Assembly: GCF_002343915.1 (NCBI RefSeq)
Contig: NZ_NETK01000001.1
Coordinates: 2,924,001-2,988,000, forward strand
Reading direction: 5' to 3'
DNA from: Nannocystis exedens
GTDB lineage: Bacteria; Myxococcota_A; Polyangia; Nannocystales; Nannocystaceae
DNA length: 64,000 bases
Position numbers and translations under genes: made by a program. The notes under the pieces are model-generated. The model did not search any database and was not told the DNA's origin. It worked only from the letters and a program-made list of their open reading frames with translations. Below are positions 53,087-61,955 of the stretch, one piece after another (position 1 is the first letter of the stretch; each line of letters opens with the position of its first letter).

Positions 53087-54211
53087 TCATGCGTATCTCG
53101 AGTGAGCGACGTGCTCTGGAAGTCGAGCTCCCGGTAGGGAGTGCCGCGAATGGCGGTCAAGAAGCGCTCCGAGCCACCGCAGAAGCGTGAGGACAGCCAC
53201 GAGCACGGCAGAAAGCGCGGCCCGAAGGCCCTGGAGGGCCCTCGGTTTCCCGATTCCGTGGACCTTTCGCATGATCAAGCCCAGGTTGAATCCGGCGGCG
53301 TGGATGACCAGCCGCTTGAGGATATTGTCGTGACCGCGGACGTGGACCCTGCGCATTCCGCCGGAGTCGAGCATGTGCGCGAAGGGCCGTTCGACCAGCT
53401 CGCTGCGCTTCTTCTGCAGTTCCTTGCTCTTGCCTCGCTTCACGCGGCGGCGGTTCCGGTGCACCGCCTCACGCTCGGCCTGCTTGTCCTTCCACCGCCG
53501 GCGACCACGCGCGGGCTCCGGGATGTAGCTGCGTACGTCGACCTCCTCGAGGCTCGTGAGCACGTCGTTGCTGTGGTAGCCCTTGTCGGCGACGACCTCC
53601 TCGACGCGCTCGGCGATCTGCTCCCTGGCCTTCTCCGAGCCCTCTTGGCGCACCTCCGCGAGATTGGCGTCGGCGACCTCCAGCGTCTTCTCGATGGTCT
53701 TCGTGTCGCCCGCAGCGCCGCCGTGCACCGTCACGCCGACGATGGCGCCGGTCTCGAGGTCGACCGCCTGCTCGTGCTTGTGCGCGAGGTGGGTGCTGCC
53801 GTCCTTCATCTTCATGATCTGCGCCTCGGGATCGTGCGGGTGTACCCACTCGTCGTTCGAGCCCTTCTTCGGCCGCTTGCGGTCCAGCCGCGCCAGGTCC
53901 TCGCGCGTCGGTTCCTCGATCCCCTCGGCCTTCGCCAGGTCGGTCAAGTACTCCTTGTACGCGCGTCCGTCGTCGCGGCGCACGATCGATCGCAGCGCCG
54001 CGTTCGCCTCAAGTGTCGTTGCGTCGATCCCGAGCGTCTTGCCGCGCAACAGGCCATGCTCGGCGACCAGCTCCAGCACCCGCGTGAACACCCGCTCGTG
54101 CACGTCGGTGCTCAGCCGACGCCGCGTCCGCGAGATCGTCGAGTGATCCGGCGGCTGCTTCTCCAGGCCGAGCCCCAAAAACCGCCGCAGACTCAGCGAG
54201 TCGGCGACCCG
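53087..54211 (-). pseudogene. IS1182 transposase, C-terminal part (copy 1)
   Basis: Same as residues from about 100 onward of the intact protein, including LGIDATTLEANAALRS, VADKGYHSNDVLTS and SELVERPFAHMLDSG. Its 5' part lies beyond IS1380. Confidence 0.88.
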
Positions 54212-54215
54212 CTAG

Positions 54216-55971
54216 TCCGGATTTCTCACCACGGATAGGTGGGGCCCGGCAAGCGGCTGTCAAGCGGCTTGGCGGGAGGTTGTTGGACGCCGTCGACGTG
54301 AGCCGCGAGGCCGCGCTCGTTACGCCCGGGGCTGGCGCGAGATCGAGCTGTAAGAGGGATTACAAAGCCGGCTACGCGTTTTGGGTGACCTGCGCATAAG
54401 GACAGACGAATCCCGGCGCGCAGCGCAGCGCACCATTGTGTGACGGACGGCGAGGGCCGTCAGCGTCTCATGACGTGATGACGGTGGAGGTTCTCGAGGA
54501 CGCGCCACCACACGTGCTGGAGTGGGAAGACTGAGCTTAGGGAGACGCGGATCCTGCGGACCGAGGCGGTGACGATGGCGCCGATCTTGAGCAGCCGCGT
54601 GCGGATCGTGGAGACCTGGGCGTGGGCGAGCTCGGTGCCGGCGAGGGCGAGTCGGCGGAGCTCGTTGAGGATCATGTAGGCGACGGACGAGAGCCACAGG
54701 CGGAGCTGGTTGGCGCGCAGCGTGTGGGCGCTGGTGCGGTCGGCGAAGAGGCCGAGTTGCTGCTCCTTGATCCTGTTCTCCATGTCTCCGCGAGCGCAGT
54801 AGAGGTCCTCGTAGAGCGAGCGCGCGTCGTACTCGTCATGCGAGAGGTTGGTGGCGACGAAGCGCGGATTCTCCTTGTCCGTCGTGTACTCGGCCTTGCC
54901 GACCACCCGGCGCTCTCGCGACCACGTCCGGTTGGTCTCGTAGCGAAAGTCCTTGAAGACGCGTGCTTCCTTGCCGGTCTGCTCGGAGGTGGTGCGGGCC
55001 TGCGTCATCTCGTCCTCGATCTCGGCGATCAGGCGCGAGTTCTTCTGCAGGCCGAGGACGAAGAAGAGGCCGTTGTCCTCGCACCAGCGCATGACCTCGT
55101 CGCGGCAGAAGCCGGAATCGCCGCGCACGATGATCCGGACGGCCGGCCAGCGAGCGAGGATCTGACTGACGATCCTCTCGAGCTCCTCGACCGCGCCGCT
55201 GACTGGCTGCTTGTCGGCGGTGTTCAGCGCGGCGCCAAGGATGAAGTCGCCGCAGAAGACGTACAGCGGCAGGTAGCAGTAGCTGTCGTAGAAGCCATGG
55301 AAGAAGCGACCCTCCTGCTTGCCGTGTACGGGGTCGTCCGTCGCGTCGAGATCGAGGACGATCTCGGCGGGCGGCCGATCGTGCGCGGCCAGGAAGGTGT
55401 CGACGAAGAGGCGCTGAATCCCGTGGTCGTCGTAGCTGATCTTCTTGTAGCGCTCGTCGCCGGCCACCGTGGGCTTCGCCAGCTCCAGGCGGTTCAGCGT
55501 GCTCTTGCCCGCCAGCGCATGGCCCCGGTCGCGCACCCGCTTGCGCTGCTCGCCGGTCGGATCGGCCTTGCCTATCGCCAGCGCGAGCAAGGCATCGTCG
55601 CGGAGCACGTCGTGGTCGTTCAGGTCCTCGTAACCACACAGCAGGCCCAGCACGCGCTGCGCGAGCAGTTCCTCGACGGTGTGCTCGACCCGGCTCGGGT
55701 CGCGGTGGTCCCGAAAGCAGGCCGCGAAGTCCCGAAACACACCTGAACTCTTGGTCAGCTCGCGCAGCAACAGCAGGCCGCCGTCCGAGCTGACCCGCCC
55801 GGCGTCGAAGGCGGCCTCGACACGCCTCCGCCCGGCCGGTTGAAAATCGAACTCGGTGCGGATACACCTTGTCGTGTTCCGGCCGTACCCCTGGGTGGTC
55901 AGCAATCGTTTCACACCCGCTCGAACTCGGGAAGTGCGGCCGGAATTCCTTCCCGTGGTGAGAAATCCGGA
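54216..55971 (-). mobile_element. IS1380-family element
   Basis: 1756 bp with perfect inverted repeats (TCCGGATTTCTCACCACGG at the left, its complement at the right). CTAG on both flanks (54212-54215, 55972-55975) forms a 4-bp duplication; the intact IS1182 copy has CCAG at that place. One transposase gene. Confidence 0.88.
54460..55914 (-). CDS. IS1380 transposase
   Basis: 484-aa DDE transposase. The N-terminal region has GRVSSDGGLLLLRELTKSSG. The catalytic Asp residues are in IVLDLDATDDPVHGKQEGRF and RIIVRGDSGFCRDEVMRWCE, and the C-terminal segment has YCARGDMENRIKEQQLGLFA with the catalytic Glu. The length and motif order fit the IS1380 family. It looks intact. Confidence 0.9.
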   Translation of the reverse strand: MKRLLTTQGYGRNTTRCIRTEFDFQPAGRRRVEAAFDAGRVSSDGGLLLLRELTKSSGVFRDFAACFRDHRDPSRVEHTVEELLAQRVLGLLCGYEDLNDHDVLRDDALLALAIGKADPTGEQRKRVRDRGHALAGKSTLNRLELAKPTVAGDERYKKISYDDHGIQRLFVDTFLAAHDRPPAEIVLDLDATDDPVHGKQEGRFFHGFYDSYCYLPLYVFCGDFILGAALNTADKQPVSGAVEELERIVSQILARWPAVRIIVRGDSGFCRDEVMRWCEDNGLFFVLGLQKNSRLIAEIEDEMTQARTTSEQTGKEARVFKDFRYETNRTWSRERRVVGKAEYTTDKENPRFVATNLSHDEYDARSLYEDLYCARGDMENRIKEQQLGLFADRTSAHTLRANQLRLWLSSVAYMILNELRRLALAGTELAHAQVSTIRTRLLKIGAIVTASVRRIRVSLSSVFPLQHVWWRVLENLHRHHVMRR

Positions 55972-55975
55972 CTAG

Positions 55976-56230
55976 GCGATGCCCCGCTCGCTGCCGATCC
56001 CCTCGAAGTAGCCAATCAGCAAGCAGCGGAAGTACACCCCCGGCGCGAGGCCCAGGTCGTCCCATCACCTCGGCGTAGAACGGCTCGCACTGCTTCTCCG
56101 CGAAACGGTCGAAGCCGTGCTTCCGGAGCAGCTTGTCGAGCGCCTCGTAGAACGGGTGCCCGAGCCCCTGCAACTTGTCATACGTGATGAACAGCGTCGG
56201 CTGCTCCCCGTTGTCGTGCCCCATGGCCAT
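55976..56230 (-). pseudogene. IS1182 transposase, N-terminal part (copy 1)
   Basis: Starts MAMGHDNGEQPTLFITYDKL as the intact copy. After about 60 codons the extra A shifts the frame, and IS1380 then interrupts it. Confidence 0.85.
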
Positions 56231-56403
56231 GGCAGAGCCACTTTATCAGCTTTCATCGCAGAGCGCGATACCGCGCGCCGCTCCGCTGCTCGCGAGGTTC
56301 CTCGCGGCGTGGTTGCCGCGACTTTCACCACGGGCTGCTAGCCCATAGCGGGAGTGGAACCGGCGGTTTCATGGAGGCTCAACTTCCCGCTGGCGCTGCG
56401 GCC

Positions 56404-57642
56404 TCAACCCCAGGGCGGGGCGAGGGGCAGCGTGCCCCGGCGGACCAGCGACAGTGCGGCGGTCGTGCGGTCGTGGCGGACCATGTAGATCCCGCGGTCG
56501 CTGCCGAGCCGGGCATGCCTCGGCTCGTCGCACTCGTCGATCTCGATCGCCTCCGGATCGCTTGGCCCACCGAAGCCGCGTGTGCGTGGCACCTCGCAGC
56601 CCATCACGCTGCCCTCGCCGTGGCACACCGACCACACGCCCAGCGGGTTGCCGTTGGGTGCCGCGTCGACAACGTCGGCGATGGGCCCCACCTCGAACCC
56701 GCCAACGCCGGTGGCGATGACCTCCGACACGAGCGCGCCGCTCGCCAGCTCGCAGCTCTCCATCGCCAGGTCTCCCGACGACAGATCCGAGTCGTCGCGC
56801 ACCACGTGAGTCCCGCTGGTCGTCAGGCGTTGGCCCCAGCACATCGTCTCGACCCGATTCTCGCCGTCGGCATCGACGAGCGTGACGAGGTGGGTGCCGA
56901 TCACCAGCCGGTCACCGACGGCGTCGACGAAGCTGGCCGTCGCGCTGGCGAAGGACACCAACTGTTCCCCCGTCCACGCCAGCGTGGTCGCGGTCCCGCC
57001 CTCCACGCCCTCCACAAAGGTGACGCCCACCGACGTTATCGCCATCAGCTCCGTCGCTACGCTCGTTGCGATCGTCAGCGGCTCGCCGATCGGTCCGTCG
57101 CCGCCCGCGCGCGCGAGCTTCAGTGTCTTGTCCGGCAGCAGGCCGAGCACGCCGGCCTCGCCCGTGACGCCGTTGACGTGGAACGCGACGATCTCCGCGA
57201 AGCCCGCGAGCGCGGTGAGGTCGAAGCTCTCCATCGAGCCGTCGACCTCGATCCGTTGCAGCACGATCGCCTCGTCGTTCGTCGTCCCCACCACCCACGC
57301 GCGCTGCTGCTGCGTCAGGTCGAAGCCCCGGACCTCGACGATGGGCGCAAGCGGCACGCTCCAGTCGAGCTCCGGATCGACGCCCGGCGTGCACGCATCG
57401 GTGCACGCGTCACAACCGCCGTTGCCGTCGTCGCAGGCTTCGCCCGAATCGACGACGCCGTCGCCGCAGGAGCTCGCCGGTAGGTCGGGCGTGCCGCCGG
57501 ACGTCGGCGTCGTGCTGCTCGCGTCACTGCCCGCGTCACTGCTCGTGGGTTCGCCGTCCGTGCTCTTCGCAGACCCGGGGCTGCAGCCATCGAGCAACAC
57601 CATCGCTATCACGAGCCAGGAACAGCGCATCATCTTTTCCAC
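56404..57642 (-). CDS. Lipoprotein with myxobacterial Cys-rich repeat
   Basis: 412 aa. The signal peptide WLVIAMVLLDGC ends in a lipobox and is followed by a Ser/Thr/Asp-rich linker. Then comes one CGDGVVDSGEACDDGNGGC unit (the DUF4215-like repeat of myxobacteria) with CDACTDACTPG, and a long beta-rich body that looks like a propeller (VRGFDLTQQQRAWVVGTTND, LVIGTHLVTLVDADG). Surface location is likely; ligand unknown. ATG 57633 is an alternative start. Confidence 0.8.
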   Translation of the reverse strand: MEKMMRCSWLVIAMVLLDGCSPGSAKSTDGEPTSSDAGSDASSTTPTSGGTPDLPASSCGDGVVDSGEACDDGNGGCDACTDACTPGVDPELDWSVPLAPIVEVRGFDLTQQQRAWVVGTTNDEAIVLQRIEVDGSMESFDLTALAGFAEIVAFHVNGVTGEAGVLGLLPDKTLKLARAGGDGPIGEPLTIATSVATELMAITSVGVTFVEGVEGGTATTLAWTGEQLVSFASATASFVDAVGDRLVIGTHLVTLVDADGENRVETMCWGQRLTTSGTHVVRDDSDLSSGDLAMESCELASGALVSEVIATGVGGFEVGPIADVVDAAPNGNPLGVWSVCHGEGSVMGCEVPRTRGFGGPSDPEAIEIDECDEPRHARLGSDRGIYMVRHDRTTAALSLVRRGTLPLAPPWG

Positions 57643-57994
57643 AGCCTATCACTCCGCGGAGCGAACCGCACGATCGCGGGTGTATCAGGCCCAGGCGGCC
57701 CGTCCGGCGAGTCACCGCCGGACGACCGTCGCGTGACCGGCCCACCGCGAGCCGGGCTCAATCGTCCGCGCCCTCGTCCTCGACCGCGATCACCGAGCCG
57801 TCGTCGCCGGCACGCGGCTGCCTTGAATCTTCAGTCGCGGCCCGTGCATGGCTTCGTGGGGACCGACGCCGAAGGAACAGTCCCAGTTCGATGCGCTGCT
57901 CGTCGTGTTGAATGCTCGAAGCCCAGGCAGGCGAGTGCGCGAGCGACCTGCACCGCCGCGTCGAAGCGAGCGGAGCCGCGAGCTTGAAGTCGCC
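57643..57994. other. No supported gene
   Basis: Leader of the lipoprotein at its left. Around 57848-57910 the plus strand reads GPTPKEQSQFDALLVVLNAR, which could be a scrap of a gene, but no start, stop or domain supports it. Its right part merges with repeat A. Confidence 0.35.
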
Positions 57995-58211
57995 CGCCGC
58001 CCGAACTTGCTCGTCTCCGTCCCACGCCGCTTGTCTCGACGGCCGAACGGCATCCGGCTCCGAGGCTTGGGCCGGAAAGGGGGCCAGGGTGGCATAGAAA
58101 CCCGGATGCGCGGCGGCGCGATCTCCCGGTCGTCACGGAACTCCGTCTCGATTTCGTCGCGAATTTGGCTCTTTTCGAGACGTCCCACTGTGAACGGTCC
58201 CGTGGAGGGGT
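57995..58211. repeat. Repeat A, complete copy (left of IS1182)
   Basis: On the minus strand this reads through GTGGGACGTCTCGAAAAGAG, CGCGACGAAATCGAGACG and GATCGCGCCG to CGGAGACGAGCAAG. It contains both parts that are found separately at 10.4 kb and 49.1 kb. IS1182 copy 2 is inserted at the CTAG just beyond; the remainder (GCAGCGCTAG with TGGTGAAATCATGCAC) lies at about 59740-59790. A short hairpin GTCTCGA/TCGAGAC is inside. Confidence 0.7.
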
Positions 58212-58215
58212 CTAG

Positions 58216-59739
58216 CAGCCCGTGGTGAAAGTCGCGGCAACCACGCCGCGAGGAACCTCGCGAGCAGCGGAGCGGCGCGCGGTATCGCGCTCTGCGATGA
58301 AAGCTGATAAAGTGGCTTTGCCATGGCCATGGGGCACGACAACGGGGAGCAGCCGACGCTGTTCATCACGTATGACAAGTTGCAGGGGCTCGGGCACCCG
58401 TTCTACGAGGCGCTCGACAAGCTGCTCCGGAAGCACGGCTTCGACCGTTTCGCGGAGAAGCAGTGCGAGCCGTTCTACGCCGAGGTGATGGGACGACCGG
58501 GCCTCGCGCCGGGGGTGTACTTCCGCTGCTTGCTGATCGGCTACTTCGAGGGGATCGGCAGCGAGCGGGGCATCGCCTGGCGGGTCGCCGACTCGCTGAG
58601 TCTGCGGCGGTTTTTGGGGCTCGGCCTGGAGAAGCAGCCGCCGGATCACTCGACGATCTCGCGGACGCGGCGTCGGCTGAGCACCGACGTGCACGAGCGG
58701 GTGTTCACGCGGGTGCTGGAGCTGGTCGCCGAGCATGGCCTGTTGCGCGGCAAGACGCTCGGGATCGACGCAACGACACTTGAGGCGAACGCGGCGCTGC
58801 GATCGATCGTGCGCCGCGACGACGGACGCGCGTACAAGGAGTACTTGACCGACCTGGCGAAGGCCGAGGGGATCGAGGAACCGACGCGCGAGGACCTGGC
58901 GCGGCTGGACCGCAAGCGGCCGAAGAAGGGCTCGAACGACGAGTGGGTACACCCGCACGATCCCGAGGCGCAGATCATGAAGATGAAGGACGGCAGCACC
59001 CACCTCGCGCACAAGCACGAGCAGGCGGTCGACCTCGAGACCGGCGCCATCGTCGGCGTGACGGTGCACGGCGGCGCTGCGGGCGACACGAAGACCATCG
59101 AGAAGACGCTGGAGGTCGCCGACGCCAATCTCGCGGAGGTGCGCCAAGAGGGCTCGGAGAAGGCCAGGGAGCAGATCGCCGAGCGCGTCGAGGAGGTCGT
59201 CGCCGACAAGGGCTACCACAGCAACGACGTGCTCACGAGCCTCGAGGAGGTCGACGTACGCAGCTACATCCCGGAGCCCGCGCGTGGTCGCCGGCGGTGG
59301 AAGGACAAGCAGGCCGAGCGTGAGGCGGTGCACCGGAACCGCCGCCGCGTGAAGCGAGGCAAGAGCAAGGAACTGCAGAAGAAGCGCAGCGAGCTGGTCG
59401 AACGGCCCTTCGCGCACATGCTCGACTCCGGCGGAATGCGCAGGGTCCACGTCCGCGGTCACGACAATATCCTCAAGCGGCTGGTCATCCACGCCGCCGG
59501 ATTCAACCTGAGCTTGATCATGCGAAAGGTCCACGGAATCGGGAAACCGAGGGCCCTCCAGGGCCTTCGGGCCGCGCTTTCTGCCGTGCTCGTGGCTGTC
59601 CTCACGCTTCTGCGGTGGCTCGGAGCGCTTCTTGACCGCCATTCGCGGCACTCCCTACCGGGAGCTCGACTTCCAGAGCACGTCGCTCACTCGAGATACG
59701 CATGAGCGATTTCGTCTCACCGACTTCTACCTCGGGCTG
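58216..59739 (+). mobile_element. IS1182-family element, copy 2 (intact)
   Basis: 1524 bp, flanked by CTAG (58212-58215, 59740-59743), with AGCAGCCCG-type terminal inverted repeats. It inserted into repeat A at the CTAG of GCAGCGCTAG, whose uninterrupted form is seen at 10.47 kb. Confidence 0.92.
58323..59705 (+). CDS. IS1182 transposase (intact)
   Basis: 460-aa DDE transposase. The N-terminal domain has GVYFRCLLIGYFEGIGSERG and a region before the core with PPDHSTISRTRRRLSTD. The first catalytic Asp is in LGIDATTLEANAALRS, then a linker with LARLDRKRPKKGSNDEWVHP, VADKGYHSNDVLTSLE, and a late Glu in SELVERPFAHMLDSGGMRR. The ATG at 58323 lies after a short leader. Same family as the copy at 53053-56337. 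Confidence 0.92.
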   Translation: MAMGHDNGEQPTLFITYDKLQGLGHPFYEALDKLLRKHGFDRFAEKQCEPFYAEVMGRPGLAPGVYFRCLLIGYFEGIGSERGIAWRVADSLSLRRFLGLGLEKQPPDHSTISRTRRRLSTDVHERVFTRVLELVAEHGLLRGKTLGIDATTLEANAALRSIVRRDDGRAYKEYLTDLAKAEGIEEPTREDLARLDRKRPKKGSNDEWVHPHDPEAQIMKMKDGSTHLAHKHEQAVDLETGAIVGVTVHGGAAGDTKTIEKTLEVADANLAEVRQEGSEKAREQIAERVEEVVADKGYHSNDVLTSLEEVDVRSYIPEPARGRRRWKDKQAEREAVHRNRRRVKRGKSKELQKKRSELVERPFAHMLDSGGMRRVHVRGHDNILKRLVIHAAGFNLSLIMRKVHGIGKPRALQGLRAALSAVLVAVLTLLRWLGALLDRHSRHSLPGARLPEHVAHSRYA

Positions 59740-59743
59740 CTAG

Positions 59744-60139
59744 CGCTGCCCGTGCATGATTTCACCAAGAGTTGACGTTGGCGTTCGGCAGAACGGTGTT
59801 CAAGCGCTCGCCCAGCTCGCTAATCTTGGAAGTGGAATCGGCCGCTTCCAGACCCGATCTGACTGGGCCGCTGCCGTGCAATAGCCCGGGGTGGCCGGGC
59901 GTTCTCCGTGGCTACCGCCGATTGGTTCGCCGCGATGGAGGCCGAGGTCGCGCTCAACGCCGGGCGGTTCGACGCAGCGCTTGCCCTCGCGCCCCCGCTG
60001 CGCTCGAGGAACCGCCTAGCCGGAGCAACACCGACGGCCGCGCGGTAGCGACGGAGCGTCGTCCACGCGAGCCTCGCCCCGAACCGCGAACCCGCCCCCC
60101 GATTGTCGGGTCGCGGGCCGCGGCGCGCTGTGCGAAGGT
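59744..60139. other. Repeat A remainder and TPR-like scrap
   Basis: The first 50 bases complete repeat A. From about 59890 to 60048 the plus strand reads SVATADWFAAMEAEVALNAG and RFDAALALAPPLRSRNR with a stop, which looks like the end of a TPR-type protein. No start codon or upstream part is present. Confidence 0.35.
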
Positions 60140-61366
60140 TCACTCCGTCGGCGGGTCGAACTGTCCGTACTCTCCCTCGCCCCAGCAGACGACGCGCGAG
60201 TCCGACTGCCGGATCGCGCAGCCGCCGTTGTGAGCGCCGCGAAAGGTCGTGTAGGCGCCGGGGAGAATGGGGACGCCGTCGCCCATGCCCTTCTCGAAGT
60301 ACAGGAGCTCGCCGCTCTGCCGCAGACCCACGAGGGCGTCGGCCTCCGCGAAGCCCCCCGACGCGAACAGCGGCGCGACATAGAGGCTTCCCTCGGAGCC
60401 GGGCTCGAACCAGACGAGTTGGCCCTTGTCGTTCATCAGCCTGACCGACTGGAAGGTGCTGCCGATGAACTTCGTGTACGTCCCCTCGGCGGCTCCGTTC
60501 CAGACGCCGCCGCCGCAGTTCTCCCCCCAGCCGCCCTTGACCGGCCTCCTCCAGCACACGAGCGAGCCGTCGCCCCGGAGCCCGCACATCTGGCAGTTCC
60601 CCTCGCGGGCGTCTTCGAGGGCCACGTACGGACCCGGCGGCGGCGTCTCGATCGCCGTGTACCCCTCGGCCACCCAGCACGTCACCTCGTTGTTCGCCGC
60701 CATCGCGCAGCCGTAGGGATATTCGCCCCCGGCGAACACGAAGGGCCCCCCGGGCAGGTCCAGGGGCTCCGACGGGAAGTCCCGGATGCGGTGCAGCTCG
60801 CCGCTCTCGAGCACCGCGTAGAAGCACTGCGGGCTGACGGACTTCACCTTGCCAGGCGGGACCTTGAAGAACGGAGAATCGACAAGTCCCCAGCAGACCA
60901 GCTCGTCGTCCGGCGTCACGCCGCACATGGAGGACGGATCGTTCCTGCACAGCTGCTTCAGGGCGATGCCGACCTTGAAGGGATCCTCGCCGCCGGTCTC
61001 GGTCGGGTCCTCCGTCGTCCCCTCCCCCGTCGAGGTCGTCGAGGTGCTCTCGCTGGTCTCGGCCTGCGAGGTGCTCTCGCTGGTCTCGGCCTGCGAGGTG
61101 CTCCCGCTGGTCTCAGCCTGCGAGTCGCCCCCGGAGGTGATGTCGACGGTCGTGGAGTCGGGCCCCGTGCCGACGTCGGTGGGTGTCGAGCTGCCCTCGG
61201 ACGAGGTGCCGGTCGCGCTGGACCCCGAGGACGACTCGCTGGTGGTTTTGGTGTCGCTCGCGGCGGGGTCGGTGCAGGCGGCGAGCGCGAGCGCTATCGT
61301 GAGTGAATGTGGTCGGCGTGGCGGTGGCCGCGTATGTTCCGTCGTGGAAATTGAGCTGAAATCCAA
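60140..61366 (-). CDS. RCC1-like repeat lipoprotein
   Basis: 408 aa. The hydrophobic stretch HSLTIALALAAC gives a lipobox, then a long Ser/Thr/Glu linker with repeated TSQAETSES units (coded by tandem DNA repeats at about 61040-61130). The body has RCC1-like beta-propeller units (MCGVTPDDELVCWG, NCQMCGLRGDGSLVCWR and the final VVCWGEGEYGQF). The N-terminus before the hydrophobic core is odd, and the DNA there overlaps a broken gene at 61313, so the true start may have been lost or shifted; ATG 61366 is the only one seen. Confidence 0.7.
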   Translation of the reverse strand: MDFSSISTTEHTRPPPRRPHSLTIALALAACTDPAASDTKTTSESSSGSSATGTSSEGSSTPTDVGTGPDSTTVDITSGGDSQAETSGSTSQAETSESTSQAETSESTSTTSTGEGTTEDPTETGGEDPFKVGIALKQLCRNDPSSMCGVTPDDELVCWGLVDSPFFKVPPGKVKSVSPQCFYAVLESGELHRIRDFPSEPLDLPGGPFVFAGGEYPYGCAMAANNEVTCWVAEGYTAIETPPPGPYVALEDAREGNCQMCGLRGDGSLVCWRRPVKGGWGENCGGGVWNGAAEGTYTKFIGSTFQSVRLMNDKGQLVWFEPGSEGSLYVAPLFASGGFAEADALVGLRQSGELLYFEKGMGDGVPILPGAYTTFRGAHNGGCAIRQSDSRVVCWGEGEYGQFDPPTE

Positions 61367-61855
61367 CGTTCTGGATCAGGATACTCACGTCGGTGTCGTT
61401 GTCATCCTCAACCTTTTGGAAAAATCCCCGCACCTGGATGCGTCCAAGGGTCTCACCGGCGGCCGGGGTTCCGACGCGGGCGTCGTAGTAGACACGTACG
61501 TTGCGGGTGATGGTGGGGGGGTGGGGTCTCCGGGGAGGCCGAAGACCTGGAAGGTGAAGCAGGCGTTGGTGAGGTCGGTGCGGCCGGCGGCGATGATCGC
61601 ACCACCGCCGGTGGGCGTGACCTGCACGCGCACGCCTCGCGCGGGCCACTGGGTCGCGGTGGTCGGGACGTGGGTGCCGGCGCTGAGGTCGATCGCCTGG
61701 ACCCGCCAGCGCAGGCAGAGCTTGTGCTCGACAGCGAGGGCGAGGCGGGGCGCGGCGGCCATGAGCACCGCGACGACGGCAGGTGCCGCGAGCGTACAGA
61801 TTCGGCGATACCGGGCGCAAAGGCCCGAGCGTTTGCGAAGTTCGTGCATGGTCAA
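61313..61855 (-). pseudogene. Secreted protein, frameshifted and truncated
   Basis: Starts MTMHELRKRSGLCARYRRIC with a signal-peptide core (APAVVAVLMAAAPRLALA). It continues LCLRWRVQAIDLSAGTHVPT to FTFQVFGLPGDP, then shifts frame at a C/G-run near 61510-61525. It resumes as ITRNVRVYYDARVGTPAAGE to FQKVEDDNDTDVSILIQNVG. It runs into the 5' end of the RCC1-like lipoprotein at about 61310. Family unknown. Confidence 0.55.
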
Positions 61856-61860
61856 TCTCC

Positions 61861-61955
61861 CTGGCCCTTCATCTGCTCCGCGAGGGCGTCCAGCGCCTTC
61901 TGTTCTTCGGTAATCGTCCGACAGACTGCGTCTGGCTCGGCCTCGAGCACCTGGG
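61861..61955 (-). pseudogene. 3' end of a gene displaced by IS66
   Basis: The minus-strand frame reads VLEAEPDAVCRTITEEQKAL then DALAEQMKGQGD with a stop six bases before the secreted-protein ATG. Its 5' part has been replaced by IS66. It suggests that the two genes once formed an operon. Confidence 0.4.

Larger units (their letters stand above)
53053..56337 (-). mobile_element. IS1182-family element, copy 1, interrupted by IS1380
   Basis: CTAG is present on both flanks (53049-53052, 56338-56341) and the ends share AGCAGCCCG-type inverted repeats. Length minus the IS1380 element and one CTAG is 1525, one more than the intact copy at 58216-59739. That one base is an extra A in the transposase (GCCCAGGTCG against GCCCGGTCG), so this copy is dead twice. 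Confidence 0.9.

Noticed and set aside
58212..59651. 479-aa minus-strand ORF
   Set aside because: Shadow of the intact IS1182 transposase.
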